A stretch of DNA of 53,739 nucleotides. It comes from Spirochaetales bacterium. Lineage in GTDB: Bacteria; Spirochaetota; GWE2-31-10; MWDO01. The notes below the pieces were generated by a model. The model made no database searches and was not told the DNA's origin. It worked only from the letters and a program-made list of their open reading frames with translations. Where the stretch lies: positions 1-53,739 of the forward strand of contig JAFYAI010000087.1 of the NCBI GenBank assembly GCA_017540815.1, given 5' to 3'. Both the position numbers and the translations under genes were made by a program. Positions 40,678 to 48,220 of this stretch are shown in pieces. Positions within the stretch are counted from its first letter, which is position 1, and each line of letters starts with the position of its first letter.

Positions 40678-41954
40678 TTAAAGCGGCTGAAATATATTTG
40701 TGGGGAACCCGTATCGGAGTTGTTTATCAGGATGAAGGCGATGTTGCGGCAAGTTTTGAATACGATAAATCATTCTTGGGGAGCGGAATCGAGTTGTCTC
40801 CGATAAAAATGCCGCTATCATCTAAAATCTATACATTTCCTGAACTATTAAGAACAACAGCATTCCGTGGCATGCCGGGATTGCTGGCGGATTCTTTGCC
40901 TGATAAATTCGGTAATGCCGTTATTGATAAATGGCTTATATCGCAAGGGCGAAAACCTGACAGTTTCTCGGCTATCGAGCGGCTTTGCTACACCGGTAAA
41001 CGCGGAATGGGAGCATTGGAATATGTCCCTGCCAACGGTCCAAATGACATTAATGACGCAGTGGATGTCTCCGAGATGGTTAGTCTTGCTTCTCAGGTGC
41101 TGCAGTCCAAACAGAATATATCATTCTCAGGAAATGATATTACCAAAATGCAGCTGATTGAAATCGGCTCATCAGCAGGTGGAGCGAGAGCCAAAGCGGT
41201 GATTGCATGGAATGAGCAGACAGGTGAAATTCGTTCTGGCCAGGCGGATGCCGGCAGCGGCTTTGATTACTGGCTGATTAAATTTGACGGAGTAAACGGC
41301 AGCGGCGACCACGGCATTGCCGATGGGAAACAATACACTCTGATTGAGTATGCTTATTATCTTATGGCGAAAGATTTGAATATCGATATGAGCGAGTGCC
41401 GCATTCTGCACAAAGACGGGCTTAATCACTTTATGACGAAGCGATTTGACCGTCGCAACGGAACAAAAGTTCATACCCAGACACTGGCGGCATTGGCTCA
41501 CCTTGATTACAATGTGCCTAATCTTTGCAGTTATGAATTATACGCTTGGTATGCAAGACAGCTCGGCATCGGCATGAGCGGCATTGAGCAGATTTTTCGC
41601 AGAATGGCATTTGCCGTCATTGGTGTAAACTGCGATGACCATGTAAAAAACTTCTCATTCCTTATGGATAAACAGGGACAATGGAGACTTGCGCCTGCCT
41701 ACGACCTGACATTCGCATACAATCCCGACAACCGCTGGATCTCGGCTCATCAAATGTCAATTAACGGCAAAACCAAACAAATCAATGAAAACGACATCCT
41801 GTCATGTGGAACATCAATGGGATTGAATATTGCAAAATGTAAAAACATCATTCGACAGACGAAAGAAGTTGTAGGTCATTGGAATGACTATACTTCACAA
41901 TGTGGTATCTCCGAAAAGCGAGCGATGGAGATTTGGGAAATTATAAATAAGTAA
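40674..41954 (+). CDS. hipA: HipA-family serine/threonine kinase toxin
   Basis: The start at 40674 overlaps the hipB stop and has GGGGAG 7 nt upstream; an upstream in-frame ATG lies inside hipB. The 426-residue protein has the N-terminal subdomain (AAEIYLWGTRIGVVYQDEGD), the P-loop-like region SSAGGARAKAV, DYWLIKFDG, MTKRFDR and the catalytic segment VNCDDHVKNFSFLMD with APAYDLTF. In E. coli HipA phosphorylates glutamyl-tRNA synthetase and causes dormancy. All main kinase motifs appear intact. Confidence 0.92.
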   Translation: MIKAAEIYLWGTRIGVVYQDEGDVAASFEYDKSFLGSGIELSPIKMPLSSKIYTFPELLRTTAFRGMPGLLADSLPDKFGNAVIDKWLISQGRKPDSFSAIERLCYTGKRGMGALEYVPANGPNDINDAVDVSEMVSLASQVLQSKQNISFSGNDITKMQLIEIGSSAGGARAKAVIAWNEQTGEIRSGQADAGSGFDYWLIKFDGVNGSGDHGIADGKQYTLIEYAYYLMAKDLNIDMSECRILHKDGLNHFMTKRFDRRNGTKVHTQTLAALAHLDYNVPNLCSYELYAWYARQLGIGMSGIEQIFRRMAFAVIGVNCDDHVKNFSFLMDKQGQWRLAPAYDLTFAYNPDNRWISAHQMSINGKTKQINENDILSCGTSMGLNIAKCKNIIRQTKEVVGHWNDYTSQCGISEKRAMEIWEIINK

Positions 41955-42064
41955 AAAAAAATGGTCTCGTTACCGCAAAGTTTTCTGCAAAATAAGTCAG
42001 TTTATAACATTTCAAACCTTGCCATGCCTGCTTCGCCGTCTCAAAATCTATTGCGTAGAAAGAG

Positions 42065-42104
42065 AAAAAACCGAGATTTTCATTAGAAAATCTCGGTTTT
42101 TTTT
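42065..42104. terminator. Bidirectional terminator between hipA and lipoprotein gene
   Basis: AAAAAACCGAGATTTTC pairs with GAAAATCTCGGTTTTTT. The 110 nt between hipA and this hairpin hold nothing I recognise. Confidence 0.85.
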
Positions 42105-42124
42105 AAAAAAATTTGCAATAAGTA

Positions 42125-42177
42125 TTGACAGAATAACTTTTTTTTTATAATGGTTCGATTTTAAATTATATAGGAGG
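42125..42177 (+). promoter_or_regulatory. Promoter and ribosome site of the 42189 lipoprotein
   Basis: TTGACA (42125-42130) and TATAAT (42146-42151) with a short 15-nt spacer; AGGAGG at 42172-42177, 11 nt before the ATG. Confidence 0.6.
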
Positions 42178-42188
42178 ATTTTTTCAAA

Positions 42189-42725
42189 ATGAAAAAATTT
42201 ATTATTTCAGCCATATCTTTGGCAATTTTATTAATGGCATTTGCATGTGCAGAGCCAAGTTCAACATCAGACGCGGGGAACAGTAATAATACACCTGCAA
42301 CTCCGACAAACAACACACCCGAATCTCCAACAGAAACAACCGCCGGTATACCGATGTCATTAGTCGGGACTTATACTCTCGTCCAATATTATAAAGCCAA
42401 CAGCGGTATTAGTTGGACGCCAGAAGAGGAAAAGCTCACATTGACTATATCCATTAATGCAGATGATACTATATCTTACAGCGGTACACAAGACGCTTCT
42501 ACTGCAGATCAAACGATAATTAATACAATCAAAGCTACAGAATTTGGAAAAATAACTTTTTGCAGTGATGCAACAAAAAAAATGAAGATCTCAATGCCTG
42601 ATTATCCATACAGTGCCGAGTGGACTTATTCACAAAGTGGAAACAACCTGAGTATAACTGGATACTTTGCAATTACATCCAATACTTATAATTGCGAAAT
42701 AAAAGAAATGGTTATAAGAAAATAA
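42189..42725 (+). CDS. Lipoprotein, possibly lipocalin-like
   Basis: The 178-residue protein has a signal peptide with cysteine at MAFAC, a Thr/Pro/Asn-rich linker (about 21-52), and a compact beta-rich domain starting LVGTYTLVQYYKANSG, with LTLTISINADDTISYSGT and YSQSGNNLSITGY. The opening G-T-Y-x-L pattern and up-and-down strands resemble small lipocalin-like lipoproteins, but no certain family match can be claimed. It stands alone between two terminators. Confidence 0.78.
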   Translation: MKKFIISAISLAILLMAFACAEPSSTSDAGNSNNTPATPTNNTPESPTETTAGIPMSLVGTYTLVQYYKANSGISWTPEEEKLTLTISINADDTISYSGTQDASTADQTIINTIKATEFGKITFCSDATKKMKISMPDYPYSAEWTYSQSGNNLSITGYFAITSNTYNCEIKEMVIRK

Positions 42726-42740
42726 TCTAATCTCAATCCG

Positions 42741-42775
42741 AAAAAAACAGGTTTTCGTAGAAAACCTGTTTTTTT
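42741..42775. terminator. Bidirectional terminator after the lipoprotein gene
   Basis: AAAAAAACAGGTTTTC-gta-GAAAACCTGTTTTTTT. Confidence 0.9.
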
Positions 42776-42779
42776 CCTT

Positions 42780-42815
42780 AATTGCTCATTGCACATTCCT
42801 CATTGCTCATTACAA
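42780..42815. repeat. Dispersed ATTGCTCATT-type repeat at gene 3' end
   Basis: Tandem variants of ATTGCTCATT/ATTGCACATT/ATTCCTCATT. Related short tracts occur near 2343, 44804-44856 and 45910-45945, always at or beside gene ends. Confidence 0.6.
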
Positions 42816-43271
42816 CTCCTCCAGCTCCGTTTTAGTTATTTCAAACATCGACGGCAAGATCTGCGAGAGGAATCCGAGAATCTGTCCGCTTTCACGGCTG
42901 TAGGGATCGGAAGTCTTAAACGTCTCATGTTGGAATGTCGATGGCACTTCATAATCCAGCCGTGAAACATAGCAGGTCATCGCTTTGCCTTTGCCGGAGA
43001 AGCGGATATAGACATCCATCGTGATAACAACATCTCCGTTTTTGCTAAGGGCAATCTCCAGAATGGCAAGATCATTCTCAGCGGTAATCTTAACCGAGGT
43101 GTTGTCCTTCGGAACAGCGAACAGGTCACGGACGGTTTTATTCGCATACCAGACATACTCCGACAGGAGAATCTTGCTGTCCCACTTCCAATCGGGCATA
43201 CTGCCCGTCACCTTCGCAAAGCTGCTTGCCGTAACAAAGATAGCCAAAATACAATACACAATTTTTTTCAT
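42810..43271 (-). CDS. Secreted protein of unknown function
   Basis: The 153-residue protein has a signal peptide (MKKIVYCILAIFVTASSFAK, cut likely after SFA) and no lipobox. The mature part contains GSMPDWKWDSKILLSEYVWY and a beta-rich centre (VVITMDVYIRFSGKGKAMTC). No family recognised. The final codons (TELEEL) run into a dispersed repeat. It should reside in the periplasm. Confidence 0.7.
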   Translation of the reverse strand: MKKIVYCILAIFVTASSFAKVTGSMPDWKWDSKILLSEYVWYANKTVRDLFAVPKDNTSVKITAENDLAILEIALSKNGDVVITMDVYIRFSGKGKAMTCYVSRLDYEVPSTFQHETFKTSDPYSRESGQILGFLSQILPSMFEITKTELEEL

Positions 43272-43350
43272 AAATGAGTCTCCTATAATATAGAATAAAA
43301 TATTCTAATATAATACAAGACCGCTCTATCAAATTGCGATAATATGGAAT

Positions 43351-43388
43351 AAAAAAAACGATTTTTCTAGCGAAAAATCGTTTTTTTT
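43351..43388. terminator. Bidirectional terminator after DUF4143 gene copy 3
   Basis: AAAAAAAACGATTTTTC-tag(c)-GAAAAATCGTTTTTTTT. Confidence 0.9.
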
Positions 43389-43408
43389 ACATTAATTATA
43401 CATTATGC

Positions 43409-44626
43409 TTATGAATTACATAACAACCATTGAATAATATTGCAGTGCTGAATGCCGCTAAGATCGCCGAAATGAATATCGTCAAGCGTAAGAATATATT
43501 TCGGATAGTTGTCACGAATCATTTTAAGCGGAGACAGTTCACGTAATCGCGTTTGTTCATCAACAATTGTGCTGCAAATCTGATAATACTCTACCCCGTC
43601 ATCACTGCGGACAACGAAGTCAATCTCATTATCATCATATTTACCGATGTACACTTCATTGTAACGGCGGCGTAATTCCAGATAAATGATATTCTCAACA
43701 ATATGTCCGAAGTCATCATTTTTGCCGCCGAACATTATCTGTCTCAATCCTGTATCAACAAGATAATATTTGCCGTTAGTTTTGAGACATTCATTGCCTC
43801 TGATGTCGAATCGAGGCACTTCATAAAAAATATAACTGTCGCACAAAGCCTGCACATACCGTTGGACAGTATTGCCGGATATTTTGCGGCCGGCAGAAAT
43901 AAGTGTATCCGTAATGCGTTTCACTGAAATCGGACTGCCAATATTGGAAACCATCGTCCGAACAATGCGATTGAGCAGATTAATATCGGTAATGTCACAG
44001 CGTGCAGCAATGTCTTTCATTATAACTGTATTATATACACCTTCGAGATAACCTTGCAGCGTTTGCTCATCATCCCCCAAGAATGGTATATACGGGAGCT
44101 GTCCTTTATACAAATATTTCCTAAAAAGCAGAGAATAAGTATTGGCAGCTACATCATTTTTATCGAAACCGCAGAATGTCAGATACTCGTCGAATGACAG
44201 CGGCGTTATGTGTATCGTCACATAACGCCCCGATAAATAAGTCGCAAGCTCTCCAGAAAGGAAGTAAGCATTACTGCCTGTAATATATATATCAAGATTC
44301 TCATTGAGAAATAAACTGTCTATCGCACGCTCAAATCCGCTGCACTGCTGAATCTCATCTATAAAGATATAAAAACGCTCATTATTATTAACCTTATCAA
44401 GAATGTATTTGTGCAAATTATGATACTCGCACAGCTGCTCATTAGCCATATCTTCGAGGTTTATATATATTATATTATTATCACTGACACCTACAGAATG
44501 GAGATATTTTATGTAAAGCATAAATACAGTAGATTTGCCGACTCGTCTCATACCTGTCGCCACTTTTATAACATGTTTATCCTGCCACTTGGCAAGCATA
44601 TTAACATAACTGTCCCGTGCAAACAT
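43409..44626 (-). CDS. ATP-binding protein, AAA_14/DUF4143 family (copy 3)
   Basis: The 405-residue protein has Walker A GMRRVGKSTV near residue 25, Walker B YIFIDEIQQC near 87, and the IYITGSNAYFLSGELATYLSG sensor region. The C-terminal DUF4143 part (NEIDFVVRSDDGVEYYQICS) has Q-x-C where a nuclease E-x-K would be, like copy 2 and unlike copy 1. Function of the family is unknown. Its promoter at 44658-44686 is overlaid by inverted repeats of AAGTTTTTAT. The three copies in this window differ enough in sequence to be old paralogues, not recent duplicates. Confidence 0.85.
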   Translation of the reverse strand: MFARDSYVNMLAKWQDKHVIKVATGMRRVGKSTVFMLYIKYLHSVGVSDNNIIYINLEDMANEQLCEYHNLHKYILDKVNNNERFYIFIDEIQQCSGFERAIDSLFLNENLDIYITGSNAYFLSGELATYLSGRYVTIHITPLSFDEYLTFCGFDKNDVAANTYSLLFRKYLYKGQLPYIPFLGDDEQTLQGYLEGVYNTVIMKDIAARCDITDINLLNRIVRTMVSNIGSPISVKRITDTLISAGRKISGNTVQRYVQALCDSYIFYEVPRFDIRGNECLKTNGKYYLVDTGLRQIMFGGKNDDFGHIVENIIYLELRRRYNEVYIGKYDDNEIDFVVRSDDGVEYYQICSTIVDEQTRLRELSPLKMIRDNYPKYILTLDDIHFGDLSGIQHCNIIQWLLCNS

Positions 44627-44639
44627 TTACAACCTCGTT

Positions 44640-44716
44640 AATCATAAGTTTTTATTCATTTTAATAAAAACTTATGATTTTGTCAAGTTTTTATTTTATA
44701 GGATAAAAACTTGACA
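44640..44716 (-). promoter_or_regulatory. Promoter with two nested inverted repeats, DUF4143 copy 3
   Basis: On the minus strand TTGACA (44681-44686), 17-nt spacer and TAAAAT (44658-44663). Boxes AAGTTTTTAT/ATAAAAACTT at 44646, 44664, 44685 and 44703 make two inverted repeats; one box fills the -35/-10 spacer. The outer repeat also creates a TTGACA on the plus strand (44711-44716). Confidence 0.75.
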
Positions 44717-44751
44717 AAATCATACAACAATCTCTAATATTGGGTTCGAAA

Positions 44752-44793
44752 AAGAAATCCGAATTTTGCCGAATGTAAAAATTCGGATTTCTT
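44752..44793. terminator. Terminator after the WYL gene
   Basis: GAAATCCGAATTTT-gccgaatgt-AAAATTCGGATTTC with A- and T-rich flanks. Confidence 0.75.
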
Positions 44794-44834
44794 CCTTTAT
44801 AATTATGCATTATGAACTATAAATTGCTTACTGC

Positions 44835-45833
44835 TCATTGCTCACTTCTCATTGACATCGCCTTCACAGTATCAGCCCAGTCACCAACAAACCAAGCCGG
44901 CTCGATCGGCACAGCATTGGCACCTTGTGACAGGATAAGCTCTTTGACTTTGAGGAATTGCGTCGCCCGAAATGAGAGGCGGGTTTTATCATCATCATCA
45001 TATTCGGTAATAGTCTGATCGTCAGCCCAGAGACATTCTCGAATATACGCCCTCGCCTCGCCGTAGAAGTCGATGACAAACTGCTCACGTTTGCCGCCCA
45101 TAAACACTCCGAACTTGCCGCCGCCGCACCGAGCTGCAAACTCGTAATCATCCGGCAAAGCAAAATTCTCATCGGTAACTTTGACATTCTTCATACGGGA
45201 CAATGCAAAAATCCGCTCGGCATTCCGCTCTTCCGAAAATCCGAAGAGGAAGCACCGCCCGTCATCGAGTAAAATCTGATACGGACGCACCCGACGATGT
45301 GAGTCCTGCGGATGCCAGCGGCCGTTGTAGTCAAACTCTAGGATGAGATTGTCCCGCAATGCTGATGTCACATTCTGCCAAATCGCCTCGTCAATGACAA
45401 TCTTCGGAGTCGGCGGAGTGGCAATCCTGTCAAGCAGGCTGCTCTTGCCCTCGGACTGCGTATTGGTGATGAAGTCAATCACCTCGCTAATCCCATTATA
45501 CATCGGAGTCCCTGCAAATGCCGACAGCAGAGTCTTAGCCGCCGCCAGATAGAACAGATCCTTGCCGGTAAAACTGTTTAGAGCGAACTCCCAATCGTCA
45601 GTGTAATAATAACCTCCCCGGCTGCGGTCATACTCCAGCGGTGCCTTGAAATACACTCGCAAAGTGTCAATATCGCGATTAATCGTCGCCTCGCCGACCT
45701 CATATCCTGTCTGAACCCGATAATGATTCCTCATTCTCGCATTATTGGGGTACTGCCCCGATTTTATCAGATTGTGAATAATGATTAACCGCTCGATCAT
45801 TTTCTTATTCAGTTTTCGCTCGTTATCTGCCAT
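44835..45833 (-). CDS. WYL-domain transcriptional regulator
   Basis: The start at 45833 follows AAGGAGTATTTT; an ATG 84 nt upstream is in frame but has no site. The 332-residue protein has an N-terminal helix-turn-helix (about 1-70: MIERLIIIHNLIKSGQYPNN, GEATINRDIDTLR) and a C-terminal WYL region (ALRDNLILEFDYNGRWHPQD, VRPYQILLDDGRCFLFGF, FALSRMKNVKV), followed by a winged C-terminal extension. WYL proteins sense ligands, often nucleic-acid or nucleotide signals, and regulate defence or stress genes. Its last codons (SMRSEQ) lie in a dispersed repeat. The target is unknown. Confidence 0.88.
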   Translation of the reverse strand: MADNERKLNKKMIERLIIIHNLIKSGQYPNNARMRNHYRVQTGYEVGEATINRDIDTLRVYFKAPLEYDRSRGGYYYTDDWEFALNSFTGKDLFYLAAAKTLLSAFAGTPMYNGISEVIDFITNTQSEGKSSLLDRIATPPTPKIVIDEAIWQNVTSALRDNLILEFDYNGRWHPQDSHRRVRPYQILLDDGRCFLFGFSEERNAERIFALSRMKNVKVTDENFALPDDYEFAARCGGGKFGVFMGGKREQFVIDFYGEARAYIRECLWADDQTITEYDDDDKTRLSFRATQFLKVKELILSQGANAVPIEPAWFVGDWADTVKAMSMRSEQ

Positions 45834-45909
45834 AAAATACTCCTTGCTTTTCATATTATAGCATATTATAGCAGAGTTGGCTATCATTTGGTGATAGAGA
45901 GAGGAAGGA

Positions 45910-45945
45910 TAATTCATAATTCATAATTCATAATGCACAATTGAG
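45910..45945. repeat. AATTCATAATTCATAATT dispersed repeat
   Basis: Three tandem AATTCATAAT-like units followed by GCACAATTGAGG. Same repeat family as near 31584 and 33346. Confidence 0.65.
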
Positions 45946-45949
45946 GTAA

Positions 45950-45987
45950 AAAAAAACCAGTTTTGCTTCGCAAAACTGCTTTTTTTC
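45950..45987. terminator. Terminator after the 46023 gene
   Basis: AAAAAACCAGTTTTGC-ttc-GCAAAACTGCTTTTTTT; core stem CAGTTTTGC/GCAAAACTG. Confidence 0.8.
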
Positions 45988-46022
45988 TCGGATAAATCGC
46001 AGACGAATTTTTCAGCCGAAGC

Positions 46023-46295
46023 TTATTTATTTTTCGCTTTGTATTTATCAATAAACTTATCCACAAATCCTGCATCAACATCTGATTTCAGCATATCAAT
46101 AGAAAAATGAATACTATCCTGCGTTTTATTATCAAACATTTCATTGATAAATGATTCTATAGGAATAATACATGTACATATTGGCTTACCTTCATAGTAA
46201 AGAGATACTTTCGGAGGCACAGTCTGAACAACTCCAATATCATACTCATATTTCTTACTCTTATATCCTTTTTCTATAAACTCAATCTTATCCAT
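46023..46295 (-). CDS. Small protein of unknown function
   Basis: The 90-residue protein has no signal peptide or membrane segment. The first half is beta-like (KYEYDIGVVQTVPPKVSLYY, GKPICTCIIPIESF), the second half helical and charged. I do not recognise it. AAAGGATTATTGTT precedes the ATG. AT-rich. Possibly cotranscribed with the Cys-rich gene upstream, 106 nt away. Confidence 0.65.
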   Translation of the reverse strand: MDKIEFIEKGYKSKKYEYDIGVVQTVPPKVSLYYEGKPICTCIIPIESFINEMFDNKTQDSIHFSIDMLKSDVDAGFVDKFIDKYKAKNK

Positions 46296-46401
46296 AACAA
46301 TAATCCTTTAAAAATAACAATTGTCTGTCCATCTGTGACGGACAAATATTATAGTACAAAATGTTATCTAACAGACAAACTATTTTTTTACAACTTTTGG
46401 T

Positions 46402-46809
46402 TTACATCGGCTCAAAGTTATCACACTTTGCACATGTTCCATCATTATTTGGATCCCAATTTATATTATCCCAATTTCGAAAACCACGATCGCCATCACA
46501 ACAATACTTACTTGAATGAACCGTCTTTGTATCATAATAATAATGCTTACAAGATTGACACATTATTGAAGGCATATTGGTATATGTTAAGTAGCCATGT
46601 ATACCCATCTTTTTCTCTTGTTTTTCATTTGTTTTTTTTCTTTGAGAATCATTATCTTCATCCCTCTTTCTTTTCTCATCCGGACTTTTCTTGGCGTTAT
46701 TTATAATCTTCCCGAACATACCGCCTGTCAAGCCCTTATCCATTTCTTTCATAGGATTTCCGATTAGAGCGTCAAAAACTCCTTTACCTATCGACTTAAA
46801 AATTCCCAT
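46402..46809 (-). CDS. Small Cys-rich protein with amphipathic N-terminus
   Basis: The 135-residue protein has an N-terminal amphipathic helix and Gly-rich part (MGIFKSIGKGVFDALIGNPM), a charged Lys/Glu middle (about 40-68), and a C-terminal Cys cluster CQSCKHYYYD, YCCDGDRG and CAKCDNF, six cysteines likely to bind zinc. Family not recognised. AAGGAGTATTAA supports the start. Copy 2 of the covarying regulatory element is just upstream, so it may share control with the nuclease-caspase operon. Confidence 0.7.
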   Translation of the reverse strand: MGIFKSIGKGVFDALIGNPMKEMDKGLTGGMFGKIINNAKKSPDEKRKRDEDNDSQRKKTNEKQEKKMGIHGYLTYTNMPSIMCQSCKHYYYDTKTVHSSKYCCDGDRGFRNWDNINWDPNNDGTCAKCDNFEPM

Positions 46810-46849
46810 TTAATACTCCTTGTTCCATTTTATGTTTTTTTAATTCCAT

Positions 46850-46935
46850 ATTCTCTCCCACTTCAACGAAGCTAAGAAGAGAATCCTTTTAGTTTCCTCT
46901 GTCAAGAGGAAACTAAAAGTAGTATACTACTTTTA
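46850..46935 (-). promoter_or_regulatory. Structured regulatory element, copy 2
   Basis: Same architecture as 40021-40107: 22-bp palindrome around GTAGTATACTAC (46914-46935), 13-bp hairpin TTTTAGTTTCCTC-tgtcaa-GAGGAAACTAAAA (46887-46918), and ATTCTCT/AGAGAAT with inner CTTC/GAAG (46850-46884). Loop TGTCAA and the palindrome centre are identical to copy 1, while stem bases change in pairs. Confidence 0.75.
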
Positions 46936-47011
46936 AAATTTTTGAATTTTTTTGCGAAGACATTTTCTCAAATCTGTCAAGTTATGTGCGTATTTCACTT
47001 AACAGACAAAA

Positions 47012-47053
47012 AAACAACAGGCAGATTTTCGATAGAAAATCTGCCTGTTGTTT
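47012..47053. terminator. 19-bp terminator after the 47079 gene
   Basis: AAACAACAGGCAGATTTTC-gata-GAAAATCTGCCTGTTGTTT. Confidence 0.85.
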
Positions 47054-47078
47054 AAGCATTGTATATTGTGTCAGTGCT

Positions 47079-47333
47079 CTATAAGTTAATGCCGATCTTT
47101 TGGAGCAGATCAACACCACATATCACTCCTACCGTGCATGCAATAACAAACAGACAACAGACTGCAAGTACAATCCTGACTATTGTCTTTTCATTAAAAT
47201 AGTACAATATCACCAACACTGCAGCCACTGCCACAAATATGAAAAAATTAACATCCTGCATTCCAGTGTACACCTGAGCAAATGCCAGTGCCACAGCAGT
47301 CAGACCTGAGATACCGTGTCTGATAATCGTCAA
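47079..47333 (-). CDS. Small membrane protein, or 3' half of an interrupted gene
   Basis: The 84-residue frame starts at a TTG codon and has two or three membrane segments. The open frame actually extends upstream without ATG to the TAG stop of the gene at 47388-47720 and is in the same frame as that gene; the added residues (VFFGVCGFIGLL) are also hydrophobic. So it may be the second half of one membrane protein cut by an amber codon, or a separate gene with a weak start. No family recognised. Confidence 0.5.
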   Translation of the reverse strand: MTIIRHGISGLTAVALAFAQVYTGMQDVNFFIFVAVAAVLVILYYFNEKTIVRIVLAVCCLFVIACTVGVICGVDLLQKIGINL

Positions 47334-47387
47334 CAGCCCGATGAACCCGCATACGCCGAAGAAAACATGGGCTATAATCCTGCTATA

Positions 47388-47720
47388 CTATTGAAAGTTT
47401 TTACCAATAAGAGAGTTTATCAGAGATGCTCCTGCCAGTACCAATGTCAGCAGACTTATCGCACTTATGACGACGAACATCATCTCCATATCTCTGCACT
47501 GACTAACAAAAATATATACAAGTCCTGCGAGTCCTGCGGTAGCTGCAATACCCTGCACTGTTGGACCGTACTTCAGCAGTTGTCCAAGCACAAGCAGATA
47601 TATATAATAAAATATAACCGCCCCGATAAAATATGATATAGGACCTGGATCACTGCCCGAGACATAACTGCCTTCATCTTCATCCGAGTCGGGTATAAAA
47701 ATCCACATTCCTTTCGCCAT
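47388..47720 (-). CDS. Small polytopic membrane protein of unknown function
   Basis: The 110-residue protein has an acidic N-terminus (FIPDSDEDEGSYVSGSDPGP) and three membrane segments (about 29-50, 56-75, 80-105). It ends LIGKNFQ at a TAG, after which the same frame continues for another roughly 100 codons of membrane-like sequence. GGAGACTGATA precedes the ATG. No function assigned. Confidence 0.65.
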   Translation of the reverse strand: MAKGMWIFIPDSDEDEGSYVSGSDPGPISYFIGAVIFYYIYLLVLGQLLKYGPTVQGIAATAGLAGLVYIFVSQCRDMEMMFVVISAISLLTLVLAGASLINSLIGKNFQ

Positions 47721-47855
47721 TATCAGTCTCCTGTTTTTTTATGTTTTGATACTGTGGTCACATATCGCCAACTGTAGCCGTATTATGTATAGTATTATAA
47801 CATAAACAATGCTTTAGTCAAGACGAAATACAAAACTTTGTGTTTTTACTATTTT

Positions 47856-48000
47856 CACAGAAACATCGCCATATAATGCGGAAGAGTGAGTTTGCCTATT
47901 TTGATAATTTTTGCATATTTTTTATCGGCTGGAGACTCTCCTTGCGGACATTCCCTATCCGGCAAATATTAAGAACTGCCCGCCGAATATGGAGTGGAGG
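47856..48000 (+). repeat. Unknown element, copy 1
   Basis: Block A (47867-47888, CGCCATATAATGCGGAAGAG...) and block B (47930-48000) match copy 2 at 49705-49830; block B differs at 3 of 71 bases. The middle is unrelated. Pairings: GGAG-act-CTCC, TTGCGGA with TCCGGCAA (a base change in copy 2 keeps a G-U pair), and CCATAT near the start with ATATGG near the end. The gene at 48220-49617 lies between the copies. Confidence 0.8.
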
Positions 48001-48016
48001 GGAAATAATGAGCACG

Positions 48017-48124
48017 CCCGACACGATGTCGGGTGTACAAGCGGCGGCAGGGTGCGTACGCTGTCGTAATGAGCAAGGAGCAGGGAGGAATTGTCACACG
48101 GATTGGAAACGCCTACGGCGTTTC
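48017..48124. other. GC-rich stretch with two strong hairpins
   Basis: CCCGACA-cga-TGTCGGG (48017-48033) and GAAACGCC-tac-GGCGTTTC (48106-48124), between element copy 1 and the terminator at 48180. GC content is well above the flanking AT-rich genes. No convincing protein frame; a 109-codon frame running through it is not supported by a ribosome site. Confidence 0.5.
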
Positions 48125-48179
48125 TGGGGAGATGAAAAAATATTTCTATTTAGAAATGTGAGGAAATGATAAAATAATT

Positions 48180-48220
48180 AAGTAAGAAACTCTGCAATTT
48201 TTTTTCAGAGTTTCTTACTT
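48180..48220. terminator. Terminator of the PD-(D/E)XK gene
   Basis: AAGTAAGAAACTCTG and CAGAGTTTCTTACTT, 15 bp, loop contains a T-run. It resembles the terminator at 49839 with paired changes. Confidence 0.8.

Noticed and set aside
44711..44793. A plus-strand small RNA from TTGACA (44711) to the hairpin at 44752-44793
   Set aside because: The -10 would be poor (TAATAT with 18-nt spacer) and the hairpin is explained as the WYL gene terminator; not claimed.
47856..48000. Integron attC site
   Set aside because: Position at gene 3' ends fits a cassette, but no RYYYAAC/GTTRRRY core and no integrase are visible.
47867..48000. Purine riboswitch, suggested by CCATATAATGCGG near the start
   Set aside because: The conserved junction and loop motifs of the purine class are missing, and the downstream plus-strand gene it would control does not exist.
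47840..48169. 109-codon plus-strand frame
   Set aside because: It crosses the repeated element in a frame that copy 2 does not keep, has no ribosome site and matches no family; probably chance.
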